Origin: an uncultured Clostridia bacterium
GTDB lineage: Bacteria; Bacillota; Clostridia; TANB77; CAG-508
DNA: 64,000 bases
Direction of reading: 5' to 3'
Assembly (NCBI GenBank): GCA_934119935.1
Contig: CAKOSX010000004.1
Coordinates: 62,001-126,000 of the forward strand
A program made the translations under genes and the position numbers. Shown here one piece after another: positions 48,402-58,800 of this stretch. Every line of letters starts with the position of its first letter. Position 1 is the first letter of the stretch. The notes under the pieces are model-generated. The model was not told where the DNA came from. It did not search any database and was given only the letters and a program-made list of their open reading frames with translations.

Positions 48402-50393
48402 TTATTCAAATGTATATGAACTTGTTGTGTTTAGGTTTATATCTTTTTGTGATTTTAATATGTCATCTACATAAACCTTTACTGTTACTGTGCCTTTTCC
48501 ACTTATTTTTGTTTGAATATTTGTTGAATTTAAGTCTACTTTCTTGTCATATACTTTGTCTTCTCCAACTTTTACTGTAAGTTTCTTTTCTTTTACTGTT
48601 GCCGAACTTGAAGAACCTGTTGTATTTGTTGTGTTTGTGTTTTCTTTATCTGGTACTTCGTAACCACCTGTAAGTGATTTTACGTTTATTGTTATTGTTG
48701 CTTCTTTCATTTCTGCTAATTTGTTTACTGTTATTGTTACTTCAGTTCCTTCGTCTATGTTTTCACCAGATTTTATGCTTTGCTCTAGTACTTCACCATT
48801 TTCTTTGTCTGTGTTTTCTTTGTATTCTACCTTTACTACTAAGTTTTTAGCTTCTAATGCTGATTTTGCATCTGCTTCTGTTTTTCCTAATACATTTGGC
48901 ATTACTACTTGGTTTACACCTGTTCCAATGCTTACATGTATTTTTACTGTGTCACCTGCATTTGCTGTTGTGTTTGCATCTGTTTCTTGGCTGATTACTA
49001 TTCCTTCTTTTATTGTTTTACTTGTTTCTTCAACTTTTTCTGCTTTTAGTTTATTCTTTTCTAGTTCAGCAACTGCTTCTTCATATGTCATACCAGCTAC
49101 TTTTGGAACTGTAGTCTGCTCTGTTCCCTTGCTTATTTTTACAGATACTGTGCTCTTTTCTTTTACTTTGAAATTGTCTGAATATACAGGTTTTTGTTCA
49201 AAAACTTTTCCAGCCTCTACCTCAGAATTATAGTCTTCTCCAACCTTTTCATATACAAGTTTGTATTTTGCAAGTTCTGCCTTTGCTTCTGCCTCAGTCA
49301 TTCCAACTAAGTTTGGAATTTGAACGTCTTTTACTGAATTTGCATTTAATATTGCAGATGTTATTGCTATGCTTCCAGCAAATATTATTAAGCAAAGTAC
49401 TATTATTGCCAAAACTTTTGTCTTTGGATGGTTTTCAAAGAATACGGCAACTTTATTTTTCTTCTTTTTATTGCTATTTTTAGCATTTTTCGCCATATCA
49501 TCTGTAATAGCATCCATTCTTCTTGTTAAGCCATCGTCTAAATCTTCTTCTTCAACGAATTCTCCATCTGGATTTTTTAGAGCTTGTGCTAAATCTCTTA
49601 TCATTGCTGTTGCAGTTTGATATCTAGCCATCGGTTCTTTTTGCATAGCTTTTAAAATTATATCGTTTACTGCCTTTGGAATGTTTGGATTTATTTCCAT
49701 CGGTGGTACAGGGTCCTCTTGCATATGCTTTAATGCAACAGAAACTGATGTATCTGCATCAAAAGGAACTTTTCCTGTAAGCATTTCGTACATTACAACA
49801 CCTAAAGAGTAAATATCAGATTTAGCATCTGTATATCCTCCCTTTGCTTGTTCTGGTGAGAAGTAGTGTACAGAACCAATAGTTGTTCCAAATGCTGTTA
49901 TTGTTGAATTTGATACTGCCTTTGCTATTCCAAAATCTGTTACTTTTGCAACTCCATCTTCTGTAATTATTATATTGTGTGGTTTTATATCTCTATGAAC
50001 AATGTTGTTTTTATGAGCCATCTCTAAGGCTGATGCAATTTGTCCTGCAATATTTACAGACCATTTCCAAGGAAGTGCTCCTTCCTCATTTATTATTTGT
50101 TTTAGAGTCTTCCCTCTTACTAATTCCATTACTATATAATAAATTCCGTCTTCATTTCCAACATCATATATTGAAACAATGTTAGCATGGGTAAGACTTG
50201 CAGCTGCTTGAGCCTCTGAATTAAATCTTTTTACAAATTCATCATCTGTGGTAAATTCATCTTTTAGTACTTTAACAGCAACATCTCTATTTAAAACCTT
50301 GTCTCTTGCAACATATACTGTTGCCATTCCCCCAACTCCGGTTTTACTTATAATTTCATATCTATTTGCTATTGTTCTCCCTATTATATCCAT
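48402..50393 (-). CDS. prkC: PASTA-domain serine/threonine kinase
   Basis: 663 aa. Kinase domain 1-270: GVGGMATVYVARDKVLNRDV with VAVKVL, HRDIKPHNIII and VTDFGIAK, all catalytic residues present. One membrane helix (about 333-352), then three PASTA repeats (about 355-560; IPNLVGMTEAEAKAELAKYK is the first) that sense muropeptides, and a Thr-rich C-terminal beta domain. Cotranscribed with its phosphatase. Confidence 0.96.
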   Translation of the reverse strand: MDIIGRTIANRYEIISKTGVGGMATVYVARDKVLNRDVAVKVLKDEFTTDDEFVKRFNSEAQAAASLTHANIVSIYDVGNEDGIYYIVMELVRGKTLKQIINEEGALPWKWSVNIAGQIASALEMAHKNNIVHRDIKPHNIIITEDGVAKVTDFGIAKAVSNSTITAFGTTIGSVHYFSPEQAKGGYTDAKSDIYSLGVVMYEMLTGKVPFDADTSVSVALKHMQEDPVPPMEINPNIPKAVNDIILKAMQKEPMARYQTATAMIRDLAQALKNPDGEFVEEEDLDDGLTRRMDAITDDMAKNAKNSNKKKKNKVAVFFENHPKTKVLAIIVLCLIIFAGSIAITSAILNANSVKDVQIPNLVGMTEAEAKAELAKYKLVYEKVGEDYNSEVEAGKVFEQKPVYSDNFKVKEKSTVSVKISKGTEQTTVPKVAGMTYEEAVAELEKNKLKAEKVEETSKTIKEGIVISQETDANTTANAGDTVKIHVSIGTGVNQVVMPNVLGKTEADAKSALEAKNLVVKVEYKENTDKENGEVLEQSIKSGENIDEGTEVTITVNKLAEMKEATITINVKSLTGGYEVPDKENTNTTNTTGSSSSATVKEKKLTVKVGEDKVYDKKVDLNSTNIQTKISGKGTVTVKVYVDDILKSQKDINLNTTSSYTFE

Positions 50394-50408
50394 AAAATTT
50401 TCTCCCTA

Positions 50409-51164
50409 TTACATTATAATAACAACAGTAATGTTGTCCAATCCACCATTATCATTTGCTTGTTTAACTAAATTTTCTATAGCATTTTCTTTATCTTGCT
50501 TAATTATTTCATATATGTTTTCTTCTCTAATCATATTTGTTAGACCATCTGAACACATTAAAATAATATCATCTTTAATAAATGTTTTAGTATATACATC
50601 TGGCTCTACAGTTTCTACACACCCTAGGGCTTTTGTAAGCATGTTTTTCTTTGGATGACTATATGCTTCTTCTTTGGTTATAGTTCCGTCATCTACCAAT
50701 GTTTGAACATAACTATGGTCTTTTGTAAGTCTTCTCATAAACTCTTTACGTATTCTATATACTCTGCTATCTCCAACATGACCTATGTATATTCTACTAT
50801 TATATATTAAGCAAACATCTAATGTAGTACCCATTCCTCTTAAATTCTCTTTACTTTGAGCTTTTTTGTATACCACACTATTTGCATATTCAACAGCATC
50901 TTTTAGAAGTGCTTCTAGCTTTTCTTTGCTGTCTTTATTTTTTGCAAAATGTTTATGTATGTAGTCTCTTGCAGCTTCAACTGCCATTTTACTAGCAACT
51001 TCTCCTGCATTATATCCACCCATTCCATCTGCTAATATAAACAGTCTTATTTTATCTTCTGGTTTAGATACATAGTAGAAATCTTCGTTTGTTTTTCTTT
51101 CTCTTCCTATGTCTGATTTAGCAAAAACTTGCATATATTCCCCTCCAGTCTTATATAGTATCAT
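50409..51164 (-). CDS. stp: PP2C-type Ser/Thr phosphatase
   Basis: 251 aa PP2C fold: DIGRERKTNEDFYYV, ILADGMGGYNAGEVAS, GHVGDSRVYRI and DNITVVIIM hold the metal-binding Asp residues. It reverses PrkC phosphorylation. The true start is probably MQVFAKSDIGRERK (ATG at about 51134) rather than the longer frame. Confidence 0.95.
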   Translation of the reverse strand: MILYKTGGEYMQVFAKSDIGRERKTNEDFYYVSKPEDKIRLFILADGMGGYNAGEVASKMAVEAARDYIHKHFAKNKDSKEKLEALLKDAVEYANSVVYKKAQSKENLRGMGTTLDVCLIYNSRIYIGHVGDSRVYRIRKEFMRRLTKDHSYVQTLVDDGTITKEEAYSHPKKNMLTKALGCVETVEPDVYTKTFIKDDIILMCSDGLTNMIREENIYEIIKQDKENAIENLVKQANDNGGLDNITVVIIM

Positions 51165-51211
51165 TTCAGTTACGGTCTGTGTTATTTCTATTTTTGTATT
51201 ATAATTATTGA

Positions 51212-52240
51212 TTACTGTTCTTTTAAATTTTGTCTTCTTAACTGTCCGCAGGCAGCATCAATATCTGATCCTAATTCTCTTCTGATAGTTGCGACTATTC
51301 CGTGGTCATTTAAATAATCTCTAAATTTTATAATATTTTCATTAGAACTCTTTGTAAATTTTCCATTTTCAATTTTGTTTATTGGTATCAAATTTACGTG
51401 ACACAACATACCTTTAAGCAGATTAACTAATTCTTTAGCATCTTCTAAGTTATCGTTATTGTCCTTTGCAAGTGCATATTCAAAAGATATTCTCTTATTC
51501 GTAATTGCAATATAATCTCTGCATGCCTTCATAAGCTCTTCTATGTTATACGCATTGTTTACTGGCATCATGCTTGAACGTTTTTCATCATTACTTGCAT
51601 GTAAAGAAACTGACAATGTACACTGTATATTCTCGTTTGCTAAGTCATAAATTCTTGGTACTAGTCCGCTTGTAGATACACTGATGTGTCTTGCTCCAAT
51701 ATTTAATCCTTTAGGATTGTTTAATATTCTTATAGCCTTTATTACATTATCATAATTGTCTAGTGGTTCACCAATTCCCATAAATACAACATTTGAAATT
51801 TTATCGCCCGTATCTTGCTCAACGGCTAAAATCTGTTCAACAATTTCACCTGCCGACAAACTTCTTATAAAAGGTATTCCCGTTGAAGCACAGAACTTAC
51901 ATCCCATTTTACATCCAACTTGTGAAGATACACAAATTGATTTTCCATAGTGGTATTCCATAAGAACCGACTCTATTGCATTTCCATCTAATATATCAAA
52001 TAGATATTTCTTAGTTCCATCTGATGATTCTAATTTTTTTAATATATTATAATTACAAATTGTGTAATTTTGCTTTAGTTTTTCTCTTAATTCTAGTGAA
52101 AGGTTTGTCATCTCATCAAAACTTTTTACTTTTTCTTGATAAATCCATTTAAAAATCTGCTCTGCTCTAAAACCTTTTTCTCCTATGCTTACAAGTTCAT
52201 CTTTTAAATCTTGTAAATCATAATCTTTTATATTTTTCAT
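51212..52240 (-). CDS. rlmN: 23S rRNA/tRNA adenine-C2 methyltransferase RlmN
   Basis: 342 aa radical-SAM enzyme: CKMGCKFCAST (CxxxCxxC iron-sulphur site), VFMGIGEPLDNYDNV, SVSLHASND, and a C-terminal RRELGSDIDAACGQL with the methyl-carrying Cys. Methylates A2503 of 23S rRNA. Confidence 0.96.
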   Translation of the reverse strand: MKNIKDYDLQDLKDELVSIGEKGFRAEQIFKWIYQEKVKSFDEMTNLSLELREKLKQNYTICNYNILKKLESSDGTKKYLFDILDGNAIESVLMEYHYGKSICVSSQVGCKMGCKFCASTGIPFIRSLSAGEIVEQILAVEQDTGDKISNVVFMGIGEPLDNYDNVIKAIRILNNPKGLNIGARHISVSTSGLVPRIYDLANENIQCTLSVSLHASNDEKRSSMMPVNNAYNIEELMKACRDYIAITNKRISFEYALAKDNNDNLEDAKELVNLLKGMLCHVNLIPINKIENGKFTKSSNENIIKFRDYLNDHGIVATIRRELGSDIDAACGQLRRQNLKEQ

Positions 52241-52379
52241 TTTAATATTTTTCCTCTCTCAAGGTATAACTTTAATTGTAATTATTTTTTCTAAAATTAT
52301 ACATTTATATTTATACCACAATAAAAGGATTTTTTCAATAGTTTCTACTAATAGTTGCATTCCTTACTCTAATAAAATA

Positions 52380-52417
52380 AACCTAAACTGTTAAATGTTT
52401 ATCTAACAATTTAGGTT
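52380..52417 (-). terminator. Terminator of the T7SS operon
   Basis: AACCTAAA-TGTTA / TAACA-TTTAGGTT stem, followed on the minus strand by TATTTTATT, just beyond the last gene at 52438. Confidence 0.75.
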
Positions 52418-52437
52418 CATTCATTTATCATATTATT

Positions 52438-53058
52438 CTAGCTATTAGCCACATTATTCTTTCTTTCTGCCTCTTCCATAAGTTCTCTATCTTGTTGCAT
52501 AAGCTTAGAGAATTGAGTCTCAACATTACCTATTGTATACTGAAATGCATCAGATAGTCTTACAAATTGTCTTCTAAATTCTTCTGAACCATCACACTCC
52601 AATTTTATTTGATCAACTGTTCTATCTATTTCTTGCATTATATCTTCTATTTCTTGAAAAATTTTCATAATATCATTGTTTATTTCTTCTACTTCTTTAG
52701 ATATATATCTCATTCCTACATCATCATATACTTGTAATGCCTGTATTTTTTGTACACTCTCTTTTTGTGGTACAGCTACATTCTGCTTTATATCTACGTC
52801 AGAAACAGTGTTTGCTATCTCTTCAAACATATATGGAACTTCTCCAACTATTGCTTCTAGAAATAAGTTTAATTGTGGAGCTAATTCGTTAAATTTAGTT
52901 ACCAATTCATTATATCTCTTCCCATACCAACAAATATGCATTTCGGAAATTTTTCTGTAAATTGCTAATAATTTATTATTTATTTCTATAGCCTGCCCTC
53001 TAATACTATTAGATTGATTAGGCATATTTTCATAATCAATTTTTATACTACTTCCCAT
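52438..53058 (-). CDS. WXG100-like T7SS substrate (long form)
   Basis: 206 aa, all helical. CWYGKRYNELVTKFNELAPQ in the first half is a WxG-type turn between two helices. Related to the first gene of the operon (60828-61442) by shared layout and motifs (DYENMP / DYEAMP, NDVGMRFI / DDVGMRYI). Likely secreted by EssC. Confidence 0.75.
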   Translation of the reverse strand: MGSSIKIDYENMPNQSNSIRGQAIEINNKLLAIYRKISEMHICWYGKRYNELVTKFNELAPQLNLFLEAIVGEVPYMFEEIANTVSDVDIKQNVAVPQKESVQKIQALQVYDDVGMRYISKEVEEINNDIMKIFQEIEDIMQEIDRTVDQIKLECDGSEEFRRQFVRLSDAFQYTIGNVETQFSKLMQQDRELMEEAERKNNVANS

Positions 53059-53068
53059 ACTTTACTCC

Positions 53069-54463
53069 TTACTTCTTTTTCGCTTTGCTTCCGTTAAATA
53101 TATCTTTATTGACAAGAGGATTATCCTTATCTATAGATACTTTGCCATTAGAATTTTGATAGTTCGTATACATATTTTCCATTAGTCTAAGTTCTTTTTT
53201 TGCTTCTTCAATCTCTTTTTCTAATCTTACGGTAGTACTATTACTTATTTCTGGTGTTTTGTCTAATTCAGATTGCTTTTTTTGTATTTCTTCCTTAAGT
53301 TCAGCAATAGTTTTGTCATTTGCAGCATACTTGCCTGATGCCTGGTAACCTATACGATTATTATTTTGACCGTCTTTTAAATTTATCTTCGATGCATTTG
53401 TTGTTTTATTATTGCCCATTGTACCTGCATTCTTACCAGCATTATTAACACTTGCATTCTGTTGATTTCCAGCATTTTTACTTTCTGAATTTAGACCTGT
53501 ATTCTCTGCCTTTTTTGCGTCAAGCGATGCATTTTGGTTTGAAGTACTTTCTTTTTCAGCTAGTTTTCCATCAACCTTCTTGTCCTCAGAATCTACTTCT
53601 ACATCTTTGTTTACAAATTCTGATCTATCTGTTGGCAATGAATCTATTCCAATAAAGGTTAATGCAGATGCTATTGCATTTTGTGCCACTTTCGCACCTG
53701 TTTCATTAAAGTATGTTTTTATTATTGCATCAGCCGCAATGTTTGCTTCATATCTACCAATATTTCCAATTATGCCATTACCCATTTTAGCACCTATTAT
53801 TGAGGTTGTACGTCTAACTACTAGTGGTCCCGCAATAGCACCTACTGTGGTAGCAACACCAATTGCTGTATATATCTCGTCATTAAGTCCATCTGATAAG
53901 TCTACTCCAATTGCCTTTAGCAGATTATCTCCTACGGCAGATGTCCACTCTTTGAAATTGCTAGCTTCTGGTACATTAAATGCTGCTATTACTCTTTTAG
54001 TTACATCTATACCCTCTCTTAATAATTTAGTGGTAGCAACTATTGCAAATTGTGAGTCTTGAGAAGCTTGTGAGATTTGCTTTTGTTGACTAGTCATTGA
54101 AAATAATGTACCTCTTAAAGCTGCTGCTAAACCTCTTAGAGCTGCAGCAATTGCTTTTAAGTTTGCTGCTTCCGCTCTTAGAGTTGCTGCTCTTGCCATC
54201 GCAGCAGCATCAGCAGCTGTATCTGGAACCTGCTCATACTTTGTTACTGTATTTCCATCATCATCTGTTGTCTCATATGGTTCTGATTTATAATGTGGAC
54301 AACTTGCCACTTCTGCACTAGCATCTGCTTCACATTGTGCGGCTTTCGCATCATTATCAGCTGCCTGTGCATCATAGCTTGAAGCATCAAAACTCATTTG
54401 ATTAATCGTGTTCCCCAAACTTGTGATTATATCTGTGGCAACTTTTTCTACAAATTCAAACAT
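53069..54463 (-). CDS. Large Ala-rich T7SS-associated protein
   Basis: 464 aa. N-terminal Ala-rich helices (about 30-125, AAMARAATLRAEAANLKAIA), a middle with hydrophobic Gly/Ala helices (about 190-260), a low-complexity Asn/Lys-rich linker, then a coiled coil. Its N-terminal helical shape is compatible with a secreted T7SS effector or carrier; no toxin motif is visible. Confidence 0.6.
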   Translation of the reverse strand: MFEFVEKVATDIITSLGNTINQMSFDASSYDAQAADNDAKAAQCEADASAEVASCPHYKSEPYETTDDDGNTVTKYEQVPDTAADAAAMARAATLRAEAANLKAIAAALRGLAAALRGTLFSMTSQQKQISQASQDSQFAIVATTKLLREGIDVTKRVIAAFNVPEASNFKEWTSAVGDNLLKAIGVDLSDGLNDEIYTAIGVATTVGAIAGPLVVRRTTSIIGAKMGNGIIGNIGRYEANIAADAIIKTYFNETGAKVAQNAIASALTFIGIDSLPTDRSEFVNKDVEVDSEDKKVDGKLAEKESTSNQNASLDAKKAENTGLNSESKNAGNQQNASVNNAGKNAGTMGNNKTTNASKINLKDGQNNNRIGYQASGKYAANDKTIAELKEEIQKKQSELDKTPEISNSTTVRLEKEIEEAKKELRLMENMYTNYQNSNGKVSIDKDNPLVNKDIFNGSKAKKK

Positions 54464-54477
54464 AATTTCCTCCTTAG

Positions 54478-54738
54478 TTAATGTATTTTTGTATTTGCTT
54501 TTTTAGTATTTGCATTGTCAATTATATCGTTTGTATTATTTATTAAACCTGTAAATAATACTCCCTTTAACTTATTTTGTCCATCTACATTTTTATATTT
54601 TGTTTTTAAGGAATTACTCACATTACTAGATACTCCAGTTGAGCCTGTCCTCGTATTACTTGAGCTACCGGAACTACTGTTATTTGAGCTACTATCCCCA
54701 CCAAATAATTGTTTAAAAAGATTTCCAATAAACCCCAT
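54478..54738 (-). CDS. Small Ser/Asn-rich protein in the T7SS operon
   Basis: 86 aa: MGFIGNLFKQLFGGD then a Ser/Asn-rich low-complexity stretch and a helix. Unknown; conserved position inside the operon suggests a T7SS role. Confidence 0.55.
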   Translation of the reverse strand: MGFIGNLFKQLFGGDSSSNNSSSGSSSNTRTGSTGVSSNVSNSLKTKYKNVDGQNKLKGVLFTGLINNTNDIIDNANTKKANTKIH

Positions 54739-54758
54739 AATAAAATACCTCCTAACTT

Positions 54759-55580
54759 TTATCCTTTTATAACATCATCTGTTAACATTTCTAACTCTTT
54801 TCTAAATTCTATAGAATAATTTGTTGTAAATTGACAATTTGCAACATCTTGTATGTATTTTTCGTAGGCCTGTTGATTATATGAAACTGTTGTATACCTT
54901 ACTCCATTTTTTTCAAATATTTGTTGCATATATGTCATCGAAGGATCATTATAAAAAGCCATTCCGCCTATCAATTTGCTCACTGTTATTTCATCAAAAT
55001 TCATAAACTTATTTAATATAATCCTTATTTTCTCATTGTTTATTGCATTCTTAGATTTTAGATTTGAAAGGAATTCTGTAAGTGGTTGAATGGTTAATAT
55101 ATCCATTGTTTGTACCAAATATACTTGCTCTGAATACGCAAAGTAATCAGCATCTGTAGAAAAATCTGTGTCTATAATTACAACCTGATGTTTCTTCAAA
55201 AGCGTCTCTAATATATTTTCAACTCTTGCACTATATTCATTCTTTCCTGGTACATCTGTATATACAGTTAGGTTATTTTCAATTTGTAATCCATTCAGTT
55301 TTCCTTCACTTAAATCCTTAAAACTGTTTCTAATACTAACTCTTATAGACTCTTTGTTTTGAGTATATATATAGTATGAATCTTTATTTTGCGTCATATC
55401 TAATATAGCCACATCAAAGTTTCTTCTTGCCATTATTCTTGCAATATTATTTACTAAAAAAGATGTGCCACTTTGACTAGCTCCGATAAAAGAAACTATC
55501 TTTTTATTTTCTTGTAATAATTCATTTATTGTAAGATTAGTATTACTTTTGTACGTGTTATCTACATTTAGTGTCTTCAT
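54759..55580 (-). CDS. ParA/MinD-like ATPase-fold protein of the T7SS operon
   Basis: 273 aa. SFIGASQSGTSFLVNNIAR is a deviant P-loop, followed by FDVAILDMTQNKDS and QVVIIDTDFS: a MinD/ParA-type fold in which the usual Lys (GKT) is absent, so ATP hydrolysis may be lost. Probably an accessory factor beside EsaB and EssC. Confidence 0.65.
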   Translation of the reverse strand: MKTLNVDNTYKSNTNLTINELLQENKKIVSFIGASQSGTSFLVNNIARIMARRNFDVAILDMTQNKDSYYIYTQNKESIRVSIRNSFKDLSEGKLNGLQIENNLTVYTDVPGKNEYSARVENILETLLKKHQVVIIDTDFSTDADYFAYSEQVYLVQTMDILTIQPLTEFLSNLKSKNAINNEKIRIILNKFMNFDEITVSKLIGGMAFYNDPSMTYMQQIFEKNGVRYTTVSYNQQAYEKYIQDVANCQFTTNYSIEFRKELEMLTDDVIKG

Positions 55581-55605
55581 TCAAAATTCCTTTCAAAACT
55601 AAAAT

Positions 55606-55857
55606 TTATATTAATATTACTTCTGTTCCATTTCTTATTGTTGTATCCTTTAAAAATGAGTTCAAATCGAACTCTTGTGCAGTGATTTTATCATATAGCG
55701 TAGGAAGCGCTTTAGGATCATAATCTCCCTCACTTAGTTCTGATATTGCTCTTGATAATAATATAATTATCTCATATATTTTTTTGTTAGAAGGAATCCA
55801 TACATCATAGACTCCTTCCAACATAGGAACATAAACTTTTACTAAGACTTTATCCAT
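55606..55857 (-). CDS. EsaB/YukD ubiquitin-like protein
   Basis: About 83 aa from ATG 55857 (MDKVLVKVYVPMLEGVYDVW): ubiquitin fold (beta-beta-alpha-beta, ending NGTEVILI). EsaB-type proteins are core accessory parts of T7SSb. It overlaps the EssC gene by 8 bp. Confidence 0.8.
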   Translation of the reverse strand: MDKVLVKVYVPMLEGVYDVWIPSNKKIYEIIILLSRAISELSEGDYDPKALPTLYDKITAQEFDLNSFLKDTTIRNGTEVILI

Positions 55858-58800
55858 TTTTTTCACCAGCATCTTTCATTCCTATTAATTTTATCAGCTT
55901 AGCTTCTTCTTGTTTTATTAAGTATCCGAAGCTTTCTCCACAGTTGTTTACTAAATTTCTAGCGCTTGTGTTCATTCTTATTAAGTATTGATCTGCAACA
56001 CCATTGCCTACCCAAATTCCAGAATCTTTTGTGATATACGCTTTATACCAGTCATCATATTCATGGTTCTTTAATTTAAATACGCTATCAACTACTATAA
56101 ATGTATAATTCTTTAATTCTTCAGCTTTTCTAAGATCTGACAAAATTTCTTTTTCTATGTTTATTAAGAACTTATCAATTCCAACTATTATACATACATT
56201 GTATTTTGATTTACTTAGATTGTTTTGTATTCTTAATGAATAGTTCTGATAGTCAAGTTTTATGTTTTTACTAGCAGTTTGTACAATTCCCTCTGCATCA
56301 AATACAGTTACATCAATGTCTTCTAGTAGTTTCAATTCCTCGTATAAATGTGTTACATATTCTGTAGCTACTTCTATATTTTTTGCTGAAATTAAATTTA
56401 CTAAATTGCCCTTAAAATTATATATTGCTAAGTTCAAACTATCTTTGTAAATTCCAACTGGTAATTTATCCAAGCTTTTTACAAATTCTTTTATCTCTTC
56501 TACCTTTATTTGATCTGGTAAAACTGGAATAGGATCTGCCTTTTCATCATATTTTTCATTTAATTGTTTTATCTTATCTCTTATAAATGCATTCCATTTT
56601 TCTGGTTCACATATACGAGCTGTTTGGAATTCATATATGTCACTATATTTTATCAATCCTCTTCCAAACATGTGGGCAGGTCTTTGTTTTCTAACTCCAT
56701 CTATTATATTTAAATAATCATCTTCATTATTTAATTGTAATGCTATTTTTTGTTTAAAGTTTTGAGATAGTCTATATCTTACACTGTTATATGCACTTGC
56801 TGTAATTACAAATATGATTCCATATTTTATTCCCTCTCTACATAAAGTAAGCAATACATCGTCATATTTTTCTCCGAAGTTTTCCACAAATCCTTCATAA
56901 TTGTTTATAACTATAAATACTTGTGGCATTTCAGCACCTGTATCATTTATATATAATTTTATATCACCACCATAGTTTGATAAAATCTCTGTTCTTCTTT
57001 TCATTTCTCTTTGTAGTATTTCGAACAATCTGTTTATTTTTTCTGTATCTGTACTTAATACTACATCACCTATATGTGGTGCATCCTTAAAGATTTTCAA
57101 GGCTTCACTACCAAAGTCGATTAAATACATTTGAGCTTCCTTAACAGAGTATGTTGATATTATGTCGTATACCATTGTGCTTATGAATGTTTCTTTACCA
57201 CTCTCAGCATTTCCATAAACAATAACATTTCCCTGTTTCTTAAAGTCAATTTCAACTGGTCCTTGTCTTTGGTTATATGGATCATCATATTCTCCAACTA
57301 CAGGTATTACTTCATTTTCTTTTTTCTGTATATTATATTTTTTCTTGATGTTATCTAACATAATAACATTTGGTATATTATCCAACCATAATGGTTTAAG
57401 TTTAATGTTTTCATGTTTTCCAAGCTGATAAATATATTTTACAATGTTGGTTAATTGTTCACCATCTTTTCTTGTTGGAGACTTTAATGTATCATCTACT
57501 TTTTTTATTACAGCACCAGTATTTGATACAAATTTCATTGAAGTATCTACATTTTTCTTTATTATATCTGTAGGTTCATAACTAGCTCCAGCCCATGCAG
57601 ATTGTCCCAAAGCAAAATATTCATTATTACCAACTTGAATATAAAACTGTCCTGCTTTTTTTAAATCTGCCGCATCAGGTCTTTTAATTACATCTATACT
57701 ATCTTGTCTATCTTGTACTTTTAAGCATATTCCGAATTTGCTATTGCTACGAATCTGGTCGTTTACAACACCTGCCGGTTTCTGAGTTGCAAGTATTAAA
57801 TGTACTCCCAAGCTACGTCCTATTCTCGCAACACTTATTAATTCATCCATAAAATCCGGTTGTTGTTGCTTTAGCTCTGCAAACTCATCACAGATTATTA
57901 GTAGATGTGGAATTGGCTCGTTCACAATTCCATCGTGATATAATTTTTGGTATTTATATATATCTATAGTACCCTCATCTGTTTTTTCTCTTGCTTGATT
58001 AAACTTTACTTGTCTTCTTCTTAGCTCACTCTGTATAGAAACTAAAGACCTTTGAAGTCCAACTTTATCAATATTTGTTATAGTTCCGACAATATGAGGT
58101 AATTTCACGTCTCCTTTTTGGAACGCTCCTGCAAGACCTCCACCCTTGTAATCTATTAATATCATAGATACATCATTTGGATGGTAGTTAACCGCAAGTG
58201 AAAGAATATATGTGATTATAAATTCACTCTTTCCAGATCCTGTACTTCCCGCTATTAATCCATGTGGTCCATGTGCCTTTTCATGAATATCTAACACAAT
58301 TGGCATTCCATTAGTATCGATTCCTATTGGTGCTTGCAAAGATTTTGTAGAATCATTTGTCATCCATCTTTGTAATATATTTAACTGCTCAATTCTACCA
58401 GCATCATACATTTCCAAAAAAGTATATACCTCTGGTAATGCAAACTTTGATGTTGCATTAAGCTTAATTGGAATATTAGATAACCTTTGCCCAATATTTT
58501 CGAAAAAGAACGTGAAAGATGGATCAAAATAAAACTCTTTTTTTGTAGTCGAAGTAATTTGATTTTCAAATAAGCTACCATTTGTTCCGTCTATGCTAAT
58601 AAACAGTTGACATTCATTTGGTAAATGTAACATATTATCTGTTAAACAGAACAATCCAAATCCTAAGTTCCTCTTTGCGTTTAAAATTTCTGTTATTATT
58701 TTAAGTCCTTCTATTTTTTTGTAATCATCTGTTATTATTAAATAATATGGTGCAAATGAACGGTAATCAAATTTGTCATCATACTTTCTTCTATTATTTA

